A stretch of DNA of 64,000 bases from Acinetobacter gerneri DSM 14967 = CIP 107464 = MTCC 9824 (lineage in GTDB: Bacteria > Pseudomonadota > Gammaproteobacteria > Pseudomonadales > Moraxellaceae): positions 120,001 through 184,000 of the forward strand of contig NZ_KB849538.1 of the NCBI RefSeq assembly GCF_000368565.1, given 5' to 3'. The position numbers were made by a program, and so were the translations under genes. The stretch's first letter is position 1; each line of letters starts with the position of its first letter. The notes beneath the pieces are model-generated. The model made no database searches. It had not been told where the DNA came from and saw only the letters and a program-made list of their open reading frames with translations. Shown here in pieces: positions 1 to 9,178 of this stretch.

Positions 1-961
1 GGTGTATCGGAGAATTGACCACACTTGAAGATTTTTCTTTAAATGCAGCACCCCAAATCGCAACGGTTTTTCCTTGAATATCAGAATGATAATAATTCCA
101 AAATTTACGGAATAAAATTTCTTTTTGTTGTTCGTTAATATCCCAAACTTGCTGCAAAAGACGACTGCCATTACCTGAATCAGAAATGGTTTGTGATAAT
201 GTCAAAATATCACGTGAAAAGTGTTCCCCACCAAATCCTGCGCCAGGATAAAGATAACTAGAACCAATCCGATTATCAGCCCCTAAGCCTAGTCGCACAT
301 TTTCAATATCAATATTTAACTTTTCCGCGACCAGCGCCAGATCATTCATATAACTGATCCGAGTAGCCAACATGCCTGAGATACTCAACTTGGTAAATTC
401 TGCATCGAGGATCGGCATAAATAGAATTTGTTCTTGACGATTAAAAATCGGGCGTAGCAATTCCTGCATCTGCGTTTTGGCAAACCCCTGATCATCAATA
501 CCGATGACGATTGATTTAGCTTGCATGATACTTTCTATCGAACGACCATCTTGCGTCATATCTGGCCAGTATACCCATGCATCTTTTGACAAGATCTTTT
601 GAAGTTGTTCAGTTCCGCGTAAGCCAAACGTTGAACCATTGATCATCAATTTAGGATGAATAATCGGCTTTTCACTGAGCTTTTGCACCAATTCCAGAGC
701 AATATCTTGATTGAGTGGATTAAATGCGAAAAAGTACACATCAAATTCTTGATCAATGATCTGCTGATCTAAGATATTGAGAAATTTAGAATTAATTTGT
801 TTTTCAATTAAATGATTGAGTTGACTATCAAAATTTAAACTACTCAATTGAAAATGAGACAAATCCGTTGTTGGGCACCAACTCACAAAATGTCCCATTT
901 CCGCAGATAAGGCACTCATTACCGCTGCTTGTAAAGTCGCACCAAATACTGCAATTTTCAT
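1..961 (-). CDS. ugd: UDP-glucose/nucleotide-sugar 6-dehydrogenase-like protein (Ugd), 3' end outside window
   Basis: First 320 residues of an Ugd-like protein; the end lies beyond base 1. It begins MKIAVFGATLQAAVMSAL (Rossmann fold, degenerate glycine motif), preceded by GAGG five bases upstream. The central segment AEFTKLSISGMLATRISYMNDLA keeps the lysine and asparagine expected in the family active site, but the loop that normally reads GYGGxCxPKD reads GFGGEHFSRD, with His247 in place of the catalytic cysteine. The position after galU matches the Acinetobacter K-locus order galU-ugd, where it is expected to make UDP-glucuronate. Given the missing thiol, activity is uncertain. Family assignment is firm; reaction is inferred. 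Confidence 0.85.
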   Translation of the reverse strand, partial: MKIAVFGATLQAAVMSALSAEMGHFVSWCPTTDLSHFQLSSLNFDSQLNHLIEKQINSKFLNILDQQIIDQEFDVYFFAFNPLNQDIALELVQKLSEKPIIHPKLMINGSTFGLRGTEQLQKILSKDAWVYWPDMTQDGRSIESIMQAKSIVIGIDDQGFAKTQMQELLRPIFNRQEQILFMPILDAEFTKLSISGMLATRISYMNDLALVAEKLNIDIENVRLGLGADNRIGSSYLYPGAGFGGEHFSRDILTLSQTISDSGNGSRLLQQVWDINEQQKEILFRKFWNYYHSDIQGKTVAIWGAAFKEKSSSVVNSPIH

Positions 962-973
962 ACTGACCTCGTT

Positions 974-1849
974 TTAAAGATCTAATTCTTTAATCATTTT
1001 TTTAAATTCTCCACCCAATTTTGGATGTGCTACGCCATAATGCAATACTGCTTTTAAGTAACCAATTTTACTTCCACAATCAAAGGTTTGACCTGCCATG
1101 CGATAAGCTTCGACATTTTCAGTTTGTTGTAATGCTGCGATTGCGTCTGTTAGCTGGATTTCATTGCCTGCACCTTTCGGTGTATTTTGTAAAAGTTGCA
1201 TAATCTTGGCTGGTAAAACATATCGTCCAACCACTGATAAGTTAGATGGTGCAGTACCAATAGCAGGTTTTTCCACAATCCCTTGCATTACTATGCTTTG
1301 CCCCTCTGCTGGGGCTTGTTTTACATCTACAATACCATATTGATCAACTAAATCATCTGGTACAGCTTCAACCATAATCTGCGCAGCATTGCTATCATCA
1401 AAATGTTGAATCATTCGTGCCAAGTCATTTTGTTCAGCATTGGTTTTTACCAAAACATCAGGAAGTAGTACCGCAAATGCTTCGTCACCCACGACATCTT
1501 TTGCACAAAGTACAGCATGCCCAAGACCTAATGGCTGTGGTTGGCGCACACTAACAATTGATACATTCGATGGGATAATTTTGGTTATTTCATCCAATAA
1601 ATCAAATTTCTTTTTATTTTCTAAAGTTGTTTCAAGTTCAAAATTGCGATCAAAATAATTTTCAATAGAAGCTTTAGAGGAATGAGTTACAAGAATAATT
1701 TGTTCAATCCCAGCTTGCACAGCTTCTTTCACAACATATTCTATTGCTGGGCGATCTACAACCGTTACCATTTCTTTTGGAATAGATTTACTTGCAGGCA
1801 AAAACCGTGTACCAAGTCCAGCAACGGGTAAAATAGCTTTTTTGATCAT
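974..1849 (-). CDS. galU: UTP-glucose-1-phosphate uridylyltransferase GalU
   Basis: Makes UDP-glucose from glucose-1-phosphate and UTP, feeding capsule and other surface glycans in the cytoplasm. The 291-residue protein starts MIKKAILPVAGLGTRFLPAS, the classic nucleotidyltransferase loop, followed by the KEMVTVVDRPAIEYVVKEA segment typical of bacterial GalU; length is normal. A longer in-frame start at 1951 would add 34 residues that overlap itrA and do not resemble the family, so the ATG at 1849 is chosen. It lies between itrA and ugd and is probably transcribed with the leftward capsule operon. Confidence 0.96.
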   Translation of the reverse strand: MIKKAILPVAGLGTRFLPASKSIPKEMVTVVDRPAIEYVVKEAVQAGIEQIILVTHSSKASIENYFDRNFELETTLENKKKFDLLDEITKIIPSNVSIVSVRQPQPLGLGHAVLCAKDVVGDEAFAVLLPDVLVKTNAEQNDLARMIQHFDDSNAAQIMVEAVPDDLVDQYGIVDVKQAPAEGQSIVMQGIVEKPAIGTAPSNLSVVGRYVLPAKIMQLLQNTPKGAGNEIQLTDAIAALQQTENVEAYRMAGQTFDCGSKIGYLKAVLHYGVAHPKLGGEFKKMIKELDL

Positions 1850-1868
1850 TACAATTTCTTTCGATAAA

Positions 1869-2495
1869 TTAATGGTGGGTTGATTTTTGATCTGAAGCAG
1901 ACTCTGAACCAGAGAAGCGGCTCGCACCAACAGCCTGATCTGGTGAATCAATCCCTTCTTTTTTCATCATGACTTCTACAGTTTTAAACATTATTTTAAA
2001 ATCTAAACTCACGGAATGAGTATCAACATACTCAACATCAAGATCAAACTTTTCTTCCCAAGATAAATTATTTCTACCACTGACTTGAGCAAGACCAGTC
2101 ATACCAGGTTTGACTTCATGGCGACGCATTTGATGAGGGGTATAATGTTCTACGAAATCAGGAAGCTGCGGACGGGGACCAACGATACTCATATCGCCCT
2201 TGATTACGTTGATCAATTGTGGCATTTCATCAAGACTTGTGGAGCGCAATTTTTTACCAAAAGGTGTAATTCGCTGTTCATCTGGTAATGGATTGCCATC
2301 TTTATCTACTGCATCTTTCATTGAACGGAATTTTATCATTCGAAAGAGCTTGCCATCTTTACCTGGACGATCTTGGTAAAAAAAGATTGGCGAACCTAGG
2401 TTTTTACGAACTTTCAATGCCACTAACAGAAAAATTGGGGATAAAAGAATTAAAGCAAGTAAAGCTATAAAAAAATCAATTATTCTTTTTAACAT
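1869..2495 (-). CDS. itrA: Initiating sugar-phosphate transferase ItrA (polyprenol-phosphate HexNAc-1-P transferase)
   Basis: Transfers the first sugar-1-phosphate of the capsule repeat onto undecaprenyl phosphate at the inner membrane. The 208-residue protein has one N-terminal hydrophobic helix (residues 8-27, IIDFFIALLALILLSPIFLL) and the catalytic bacterial sugar-transferase domain with KFRSM, DEMPQLINVIKGDMSIVGPRP and KPGMTGLAQVSGRN. This short monotopic PglC-like form is the ItrA type of Acinetobacter K loci, where it commonly starts chains with an N-acetylhexosamine; the exact sugar is not readable here. The C-terminal tail is Ser/Asp-rich and probably disordered. Confidence 0.93.
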   Translation of the reverse strand: MLKRIIDFFIALLALILLSPIFLLVALKVRKNLGSPIFFYQDRPGKDGKLFRMIKFRSMKDAVDKDGNPLPDEQRITPFGKKLRSTSLDEMPQLINVIKGDMSIVGPRPQLPDFVEHYTPHQMRRHEVKPGMTGLAQVSGRNNLSWEEKFDLDVEYVDTHSVSLDFKIMFKTVEVMMKKEGIDSPDQAVGASRFSGSESASDQKSTHH

Positions 2496-2524
2496 ACTCC
2501 GATCCCGATATTTATATATACAAT

Positions 2525-3325
2525 TTACTTTTTAGCTAATGCATTTACACATTGGTTATTTAAACGAGTTCGTGAAGAATCATACAACCAACCCCACTTA
2601 TTAAAATAGAGTATAGCACTTTGTAGGTGGGCTTTTAACAATTTTCGATTTTTGTATGATGCTTGCTCATGTACATGTGTTATTGAAAATTGTGGGCAAT
2701 ACAAGTTCCCAAATTTTTCTGCACAGCGTCTCGATATATCAATATCTTCCATATACATAAAAAAAAGTTCATCAAATCCATCTATAGCAATTAATACTTC
2801 TGATTTAAACAACATAAAGCAACCTGAAAGGTATGGTACAAATGTTGGTTTATCAATTATATAATGTTTTAGTAAATATTGTTGATCAAGTTGTAAAGCT
2901 AATTTTTTTGAAAATCTTCGCGCAAATAAGTTCATAGGTGATGGTAATAATCTTGCTCCAAACTGATCTTCCCCATTAGGATAAATGATTTTTGGTAAAA
3001 ATAAACCTTCTGGTCTAGTTTTCACAAAATTAAAAAAATTTTCAAAATCTTCAAAATTGTAAATAATATCAGGATTGCAAATTAAAAAATAATCAGATTG
3101 ACCCGCAAATTCTTTTATCGCTAAATTATGTCCAAAACCAAATCCATTGTTACTAGGCGATTTAATGTATATTATTTTTGGATGTAAAAAATCTTTCGCC
3201 CATGTACTTTTATCATTATCGACTAATATAACTTTAGTAACTGAATCAGATGCGAAGAGGCTATTAAGTGTTGGCTCGAGCTCTTCTAAAGAATGTTTAT
3301 AAATTACAATTGATGCGTAAATCAT
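2525..3325 (-). CDS. Family 2 glycosyltransferase (rhamnosyltransferase-like)
   Basis: A 266-residue GT-A fold transferase that should add one sugar to the lipid-linked capsule repeat. It opens MIYASIVIYKHSLEELEPTLNSL, has ILVDNDKS and a NPDIIY segment that stands for the DxD metal site, and a later SGCFMLFKSEVLIAIDGFDELFFMYMEDIDIS stretch, the gGFDE...ED acceptor/catalytic motif seen in rhamnosyltransferases such as RfbF/WbbL. Since rmlBDAC in the same operon makes dTDP-rhamnose, a rhamnosyl donor is plausible. AGGTGA lies just before the ATG. It is followed closely by itrA. Confidence 0.88.
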   Translation of the reverse strand: MIYASIVIYKHSLEELEPTLNSLFASDSVTKVILVDNDKSTWAKDFLHPKIIYIKSPSNNGFGFGHNLAIKEFAGQSDYFLICNPDIIYNFEDFENFFNFVKTRPEGLFLPKIIYPNGEDQFGARLLPSPMNLFARRFSKKLALQLDQQYLLKHYIIDKPTFVPYLSGCFMLFKSEVLIAIDGFDELFFMYMEDIDISRRCAEKFGNLYCPQFSITHVHEQASYKNRKLLKAHLQSAILYFNKWGWLYDSSRTRLNNQCVNALAKK

Positions 3326-3328
3326 GGC

Positions 3329-4102
3329 TCACCTGAAATAACGTAATGGATATTTTAAATATTCAAAAATAAAAGCAATAATATAAAAGCTTAGGCTAAT
3401 TTTTTTCACTTGTAGTAAATACTTTAAAGCATCTAAGAAACCGCGATGCATTTTATAAATATTACTTGAAAGACCTGCCTCACCAATTGGCTTTTTAAAA
3501 CCATTTGATAATGGCAAATCTACAAAGTAAAAATAATCATTGTGATTATTTAAAATCCAACAGCAATAATCTTCACAATATGATAGATTCTCTGGAAATG
3601 GTACGAATAACTCTTTACACAAAATAACTGTTGGTGTAGCAATATAATTTTTAAACATAAATCGACTCTTTTTTAAACTCTTGATCGATAAGTTACTAAT
3701 GTTATATTTTTCATATTCAGCAATACTAGTACTATCATATTGATGAAAAAGAAAATCTAAATTGTATTCTAGAAGAAAAAAAATAGAAATTTCGAGTTTT
3801 TGAGGATGCCAAACATCATCTGAGTCGAGAAAAGCTAAATATTTGCTTGATGCTAATTTAGCACCATTATTACGTGCGCTTGAAGGTCCTAAATTTGCTT
3901 GCTTCAAGATTTTAAAAGAAATATTTTTATCACAATTTAATCTAATTTTTTCCAGTAAAATCAAAGTAGAGTCTGAAGAACCATCATCAATACAAATAAT
4001 TTCATCAGGTAAGATAGATTGATTGAAAACCGACAGCAAACATCTTTCAATTGTTTTCACAGAATTGAAACACGGTATTATAACAGAAATAGATTTATCC
4101 AT
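3329..4102 (-). CDS. Family 2 glycosyltransferase
   Basis: A 257-residue glycosyltransferase of the GT2/GT-A type beginning SISVIIPCFNSVKTIERCL, followed by IICIDDGSSDST and LAFLDSDDVWHPQKLE, which supply the nucleotide-binding aspartates and the DxD metal motif. It would extend the capsule repeat on its lipid carrier at the cytoplasmic face. Its start is 6 bases after the preceding glycosyltransferase gene and its stop is 3 bases before the next, so it is clearly in the operon. No strong ribosome-binding site is visible. Donor and linkage cannot be read from sequence. Confidence 0.9.
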   Translation of the reverse strand: MDKSISVIIPCFNSVKTIERCLLSVFNQSILPDEIICIDDGSSDSTLILLEKIRLNCDKNISFKILKQANLGPSSARNNGAKLASSKYLAFLDSDDVWHPQKLEISIFFLLEYNLDFLFHQYDSTSIAEYEKYNISNLSIKSLKKSRFMFKNYIATPTVILCKELFVPFPENLSYCEDYCCWILNNHNDYFYFVDLPLSNGFKKPIGEAGLSSNIYKMHRGFLDALKYLLQVKKISLSFYIIAFIFEYLKYPLRYFR

Positions 4103-4108
4103 AACTAA

Positions 4109-5170
4109 CTACATTAAATCTGATAAATATTGTTTTAAATCACTCTGCAATATAGCATCATCATAATTTTTTTTGTACAACTCTCTTGCAGTCTCATTAA
4201 ATGGTGAAATATTAGAATCTAACTGATTAATTGTAGAAATAAATTCATCAGCAGTATTACATTCTATAGTAACCACATTATTTTTTTCATAACCTTCAAA
4301 TGCTTCCTTTGTACCAAGAATAGTCTTTCCATACATAAGTGCCTCAGCAATCTTAGTTTTCATTCCACCCCCAGAAAATATAGGGGCAACTACAATTGAA
4401 GCACAATAATAATATAAAGATAAATCATCAACGAAACCCAAAACTTTAACATTTTTAGAAATTTCAAATTTAGCCTTATAATTATCCATTCCTTTCCCAA
4501 CTATAATTAATTCTGCGTTTACATAAGGCATAACATTTTTAACAAAAAATTCAATACCAGGTAAGTTCCCAAAAAAAGCTGTTCCTACAAATAAAATTTT
4601 TAAACGACTATTTGGCTCTCTTATTATTTTACTTTCATCAAATACATCTTTATATGACACTGGTAAAGTAAAATCACTAGTTTTTTTATAAATATCATGC
4701 ATCAATAATGAATCTCTTTGATTTAAAACAAAATTATAAGTTGAATACATTACTGTTTGTCTTTCATTATAAGTTGCCAATAAGTAAAAAGGGTAATGGG
4801 TTAACCCTGCAACCTTCAAGTATTCTCTTGCATAATGTTTTTCAATATTATGATAAAAAGTGATAATTTTTAGGTTAGGAAAGTATGCTCTTAATTTTTT
4901 ACATAATTTCCCATAGAAACTTTGACTTAAAAAAACACAGGATATATCATTTTTTAAAATTACATGTATGATTTCAGCAATATTACTTTCATTAATCCCG
5001 CCTAAATAACCTTTAAACTTTTGAAAAATAGAATTTTCTGGTTTATCTATATAAAAAGTTAAAAAATCATCTTGGAGAATATTTTTCAATATATTCTCAT
5101 TTCTTTTATTTACTGAATCACCACCAGTCATAACCTTTAAAACTTTTGGTCCAATATATAACATTTTCAT
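4109..5170 (-). CDS. Family 4 glycosyltransferase (GT-B fold)
   Basis: A 353-residue retaining-type glycosyltransferase. The C-terminal half holds the typical GT4 landmarks: KILFVGTAFFGNLPGIEFF (start of the donor domain), AELIIVGKGMD, VKVLGFVDDLSLYY and VVAPIFSGGGMKTKIAEALMYGK, where the later glutamate binds the nucleotide sugar. GGAG lies nine bases before the ATG. It probably adds an internal sugar to the capsule repeat. AT content is very high, as for its neighbours, which fits horizontal exchange of the K-locus core. Confidence 0.88.
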   Translation of the reverse strand: MKMLYIGPKVLKVMTGGDSVNKRNENILKNILQDDFLTFYIDKPENSIFQKFKGYLGGINESNIAEIIHVILKNDISCVFLSQSFYGKLCKKLRAYFPNLKIITFYHNIEKHYAREYLKVAGLTHYPFYLLATYNERQTVMYSTYNFVLNQRDSLLMHDIYKKTSDFTLPVSYKDVFDESKIIREPNSRLKILFVGTAFFGNLPGIEFFVKNVMPYVNAELIIVGKGMDNYKAKFEISKNVKVLGFVDDLSLYYYCASIVVAPIFSGGGMKTKIAEALMYGKTILGTKEAFEGYEKNNVVTIECNTADEFISTINQLDSNISPFNETARELYKKNYDDAILQSDLKQYLSDLM

Positions 5171-5182
5171 TGCATTAAACTC

Positions 5183-6298
5183 CTAATATCTAGTTTTGTG
5201 AAAATCAAAAATTGTAATAAATGGATCATACTCATTCCAAAAGTTAAATAAAGATGTATATAATCTCAAAAAAATCATTATCGAATAAATTAAAATCAAA
5301 ACATATCGAACTTTTTTATTATCAATTCCATATAAAACAGCAGGAATAATTAAAATATCAAAAATATCAAAATATCCACCTAATCGCTTAAAATCAGTAG
5401 CTATAGCTCCAAGTATGAAATATACCATTGAGCCAAATATCGAAAAATTTAACAATCTGTAAATAACAATATTTTCTTTCTTTACAAGAATAATCATTGG
5501 AATAACAAATAATCCTTTTCTTAGATAGCCAAGAATATTTGATAAATTAGAATCAACTTGTCCATAACTAACTTGACCTAATTCACTATAAGCATCAAGT
5601 TTATCTTGATAAGCGGCAAAGGCACTAAATTGAGAAATAATAGGAATATTAAGATTAGAAATCTTAAAATTAAATAAAGCCAAACCAACAAACATACTTG
5701 ATATAAAAATTAACAACATGTTTTTTTTTGAAATATTCAAATTATAAATATAATATAGAAATAAACAAATTATTGATGATCTATGAATCAAGCTAGCTAA
5801 AAAAATGCAAAAAATAAATTTCAGCATTTCTTTTTTAAGAATATATATAAATGAAAATAAAACTAAAGATATTGCTAATGATTGCCGACCAAAAACAATA
5901 TCTCCCATGGAATAACAATAAAAAATATACAGACTAAATAATGCACAACCTATAAATTGAGTCCTATTTATAACTAAAAATTTTAGATATATTGTTATAA
6001 AACCAAAAATAAATAAAAATACTGTATAAGAACCTACTAATTTATTAATTAGTAGGTTTAAGACACTATATCCCCATTCAAAAGAAATTGGAGAATTTAC
6101 AGCATTATCATAAGTTGTTGCAGCAGAAAAACTATAAAGATACGCATCCCAATCAGTGCCAGTATTCCATCTTATTCCACTCAAAATAATAAATAACACA
6201 CAAAATGAAAATATAATAAATTTTTTTGTTTGTGTGTTAAAACCTCTATCTAAAAAAGCAAAAGGAAATAATATTAGTGCTAATGAAAGTAACAACAT
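5183..6298 (-). CDS. wzy: Capsule repeat-unit polymerase Wzy (EpsG family)
   Basis: A 371-residue integral membrane protein with about ten hydrophobic helices and little soluble sequence. It has the EpsG-type signature: GIRWNTGTDWDAY after the second helix, then a mid-protein GRQSLAISLVLFSFIYIL and LIHRSSIICLFLYY. Proteins of this kind polymerise lipid-linked repeat units on the periplasmic face after flipping by Wzx. It is the only polymerase candidate in the locus and sits between a glycosyltransferase and manC. Linkage specificity cannot be predicted. Confidence 0.87.
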   Translation of the reverse strand: MLLLSLALILFPFAFLDRGFNTQTKKFIIFSFCVLFIILSGIRWNTGTDWDAYLYSFSAATTYDNAVNSPISFEWGYSVLNLLINKLVGSYTVFLFIFGFITIYLKFLVINRTQFIGCALFSLYIFYCYSMGDIVFGRQSLAISLVLFSFIYILKKEMLKFIFCIFLASLIHRSSIICLFLYYIYNLNISKKNMLLIFISSMFVGLALFNFKISNLNIPIISQFSAFAAYQDKLDAYSELGQVSYGQVDSNLSNILGYLRKGLFVIPMIILVKKENIVIYRLLNFSIFGSMVYFILGAIATDFKRLGGYFDIFDILIIPAVLYGIDNKKVRYVLILIYSIMIFLRLYTSLFNFWNEYDPFITIFDFHKTRY

Positions 6299-6307
6299 AG
6301 ATTTTTA

Positions 6308-7765
6308 TTACTCTTTAACACGACCATATACATCTTCGAGTCGAACAATATCATCCTCACCCAAATAATTGCCTGATTGTACTTCGATCAACTCTAATGG
6401 AAGTTTACCAGGGTTTTCTAAACGGTGAACTGTTCCAATGGGAATATAAACTGATTGATTTTCATGAAGTAAAAAAGTCTCATTATCTCGAGTAATTTTA
6501 CCGGTACCTTTTACTACTACCCAGTGCTCCGCTCTATGATAGTGCATTTGAAGGCTCAAGGTTTCACCAGAGTTAACAATTATGCGTTTCACTTGAAAAT
6601 TATCACCACTATCAATTGAATCATAATTCCCCCAAGGACGATAGACTTTTCTACCAAGTTGTGTTAGTGGCATATGAGTTTCTCTAATCAAACCAACCAA
6701 CTGTTTAATATTAGAAAGTTTTGATTTATTAGCAACCAACAACGCATCCTGAGTATCAACAACAACAATATCATTTAGATCCAACAACGAAATTAATCTT
6801 TTATTATCAGAGAAAACTAAACTATCTTGACTATTATAAAAAAAAGTGTCTTCTTTTCTATTAGTAACATTACCTTTGTTATCTTTATTACTTTGTTCCC
6901 AAACAGCATCCCAAGAACCTACATCAGACCATCCTACAGACATTGGCACTACATATGCATCTAGATTATATTTGTTGTCTTTACCAATATGCTCCATAAC
7001 ACAATAATCTATTGAATCTTCAGGTGATGCTGAAAATAAATCATTATCCACCCAAATAAAGTCTTTATCTATTGTTGCCAGTTCATATGCCTTCTTACAG
7101 GCTTCATAAATTTTTGGATTAAGTTGAGAAATAGCATTTACCCAAGTACTTGCTTTAAGCATAAAAATTCCACTATTCCAAACATAGTCACCAGACTTTA
7201 AATATCCAAGTGCCGTCTCCAAATTAGGTTTTTCAACGAATGAATCTAAAACTTTTATTCCAGAATCATTTACTGATTCTGTTTTTATATATCCATAACC
7301 TATATCAGCCCTTGTTGGTGGAATCCCAAAACAAACAACCCCTCCTTCTTTTGCCTTTAAAATTCCTAGCTCAATAGCTTTATGAAATGAATTAACATTC
7401 TCAATTAAATGATCAGCAGGCATAACCAACATAATTGCATCTTGATTTTCTTCAAGTGTTTTCAATGCTGCCAACGTTAGTGCAGGTGCCGTATTACGGC
7501 CACACGGTTCAAGTACAATTTTAGAATTTATATTTATTTGCCTTAATTGCTCCGCAATTAAGAATCTATATTCTTTATTTGAAACTACAACTGGATCATT
7601 GACTTTTAATGATAACCTAACTTTACTATCAAATCTTAAAGCAGTATTTTGCAGCATACTGTATTGATTAAAAAGTGTTAATAATTGTTTTGGGTATTTT
7701 TCTCTTGATAGCGGCCATAGACGTGTACCAGAACCGCCAGAAAGAATAATAGGTTGAAAATTCAT
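6308..7765 (-). CDS. manC: Mannose-1-phosphate guanylyltransferase / mannose-6-phosphate isomerase ManC
   Basis: A 485-residue bifunctional enzyme. The N-terminal nucleotidyltransferase domain starts PIILSGGSGTRLWPLSREKYPKQLL and contains FVEKPN; the C-terminal cupin (from about residue 370) has GRKVYRPWGNYDSI and LQMHYHRAEHWVVVKGTG with the metal-binding histidines. It converts fructose-6-P to mannose-6-P and mannose-1-P to GDP-mannose. No phosphomannomutase, Gmd or fucose-synthase gene is in the visible locus, so a mutase elsewhere (perhaps a Pgm/ManB type enzyme beyond the window) is needed, and the expected product is GDP-D-mannose. Confidence 0.95.
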   Translation of the reverse strand: MNFQPIILSGGSGTRLWPLSREKYPKQLLTLFNQYSMLQNTALRFDSKVRLSLKVNDPVVVSNKEYRFLIAEQLRQININSKIVLEPCGRNTAPALTLAALKTLEENQDAIMLVMPADHLIENVNSFHKAIELGILKAKEGGVVCFGIPPTRADIGYGYIKTESVNDSGIKVLDSFVEKPNLETALGYLKSGDYVWNSGIFMLKASTWVNAISQLNPKIYEACKKAYELATIDKDFIWVDNDLFSASPEDSIDYCVMEHIGKDNKYNLDAYVVPMSVGWSDVGSWDAVWEQSNKDNKGNVTNRKEDTFFYNSQDSLVFSDNKRLISLLDLNDIVVVDTQDALLVANKSKLSNIKQLVGLIRETHMPLTQLGRKVYRPWGNYDSIDSGDNFQVKRIIVNSGETLSLQMHYHRAEHWVVVKGTGKITRDNETFLLHENQSVYIPIGTVHRLENPGKLPLELIEVQSGNYLGEDDIVRLEDVYGRVKE

Positions 7766-8321
7766 TCGCTCTATACCATAAATAATTTGTATATTTAATC
7801 ATATTTAATTATACATAATTAAAGTCAATAATCCTCATATTAAAAAAATTAAATGTGTCTTTTTGTATTTAGCTTTTTTAAAAAATTGGAAATCCTAGTT
7901 TCTACAAATTTATAAAATAGACAACCGCATAATATAGAAAACATTAAACACATGATTGCTGCAATATTTCCATTTGTGTAATTAAAATACTTGGAACTAA
8001 CTTTATAAAAAACAGGAATAGAAAAGACTTGGATTAAATAAATACTATATGATGCATCACCAAGGTATTGAAAAAAATTATTCTGAATCTGCCGCACCCA
8101 CAGAATACCCAAAACAATAAAAAAAGATGGGATTCCCCACATTATTAATCTACTTACATCGAAATTCCAAAAAATAGATAAAATCAGCCCAATAGCACCA
8201 ACAATAAAAATATACAATCCAAATTTTCTTTTTACATTTAAAAAAATGAATGCGCACAACATACCTAAAACAAATTCATAAATTAAATAATCTAAATGAG
8301 TAAAAAAAACAAAAAAGCTTA

Positions 8322-9178
8322 GGGTGTGTTGACATTTGCAGTATGGAACTTAACCTACAATGGTAACCAAATAAATATACAAGCAAGAGCGACAGCACTT
8401 TGATAATTACGCTTTAGCTTGTCATATCGAGTTGAAATTCCTCTAAATTGTTTTAACCTACAGAATGAATTCTCAACTAAGTGCCTGATTTTATAGATAT
8501 GCCAATCCATATGATCATTGTTAGACTTAGTGTTTGATTTTCTAGGAATATTTGACTTAGTTTTTGTTTGCTCAATTTGAGTCCTGAAGTTGTCTGAGTC
8601 ATAACCTTTATCAGCACATAATATTTCTGATTCAGTTAAATCTAATTTTGATACCAGATCAGGGGCTATCTTAATATCATGGGAAGTTCCATCTGAAATA
8701 ATAAACTCAATGGGATTACCATTAGAATCAACTGCTAAATGTATTTTTGAACTATTACCACCGATACTTTTGGAAATATCTTGATTATTAATACCTGAAG
8801 AATGCTGGTGTGCCCGTACGTGGCTACCATCAATAAATATCCATTCTTTATCAGCATGTTTACTAAATAATTTAAAAATATTCATAAACTTATCATTTTT
8901 AGACCAACGATTGTATTTCTTAAAGATAGAGTTTGGCTTACCAAATTCTTGAGGTAAATCTCTCCAAGGACAACCTGTTCTGATACGAAATAGAATAGCT
9001 TCGATAAAATTTCTTAAATTTAGTTTGAGATAAATATTAAAGTGACGGAAAATAGAAAGTAACTTAGACCAGTGTTGATCATTCAGCATTGTACGAGGCA
9101 TAGCGGGGGTAAAATTGGGTTTGGCGATTTAATTTTACTATCTCGCTATTTTTTTAGGCAACAAATGTCAACAGACCC
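8322..9178 (-). mobile_element. IS5-family insertion sequence (IS427-like), 857 bp, intact
   Basis: The ends are imperfect inverted repeats: GGGTGTGTTGACATTTGC on the left and, read from the other strand, GGGTCTGTTGACATTTGT on the right (16 of 18 match). The dinucleotide TA flanks both sides (8320-8321 and 9179-9180), the target duplication expected of the IS427 subgroup. It carries one full transposase gene and is oriented like the capsule operon. The near-perfect ends and intact gene suggest a recent arrival. The exact IS name was not assigned. Confidence 0.93.
8355..9101 (-). CDS. IS5-family DDE transposase
   Basis: A 248-residue single-frame transposase. The N-terminal half has the DUF4096-type DNA-binding segment (MLNDQHWSKLLSIF, RTGCPWRDLPQEFG); the catalytic core follows with the first Asp in WIFIDGSHVRAHQHS, the second in ILCADKGYDSDNFR, and the Glu in HLVENSFCRLKQFRGISTRYDKL. 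Many relatives use a frameshift between two frames, but here the frame is continuous, so the protein is likely active. It lies inside the acyltransferase gene of the capsule operon. Confidence 0.94.
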   Translation of the reverse strand: MPRTMLNDQHWSKLLSIFRHFNIYLKLNLRNFIEAILFRIRTGCPWRDLPQEFGKPNSIFKKYNRWSKNDKFMNIFKLFSKHADKEWIFIDGSHVRAHQHSSGINNQDISKSIGGNSSKIHLAVDSNGNPIEFIISDGTSHDIKIAPDLVSKLDLTESEILCADKGYDSDNFRTQIEQTKTKSNIPRKSNTKSNNDHMDWHIYKIRHLVENSFCRLKQFRGISTRYDKLKRNYQSAVALACIFIWLPL

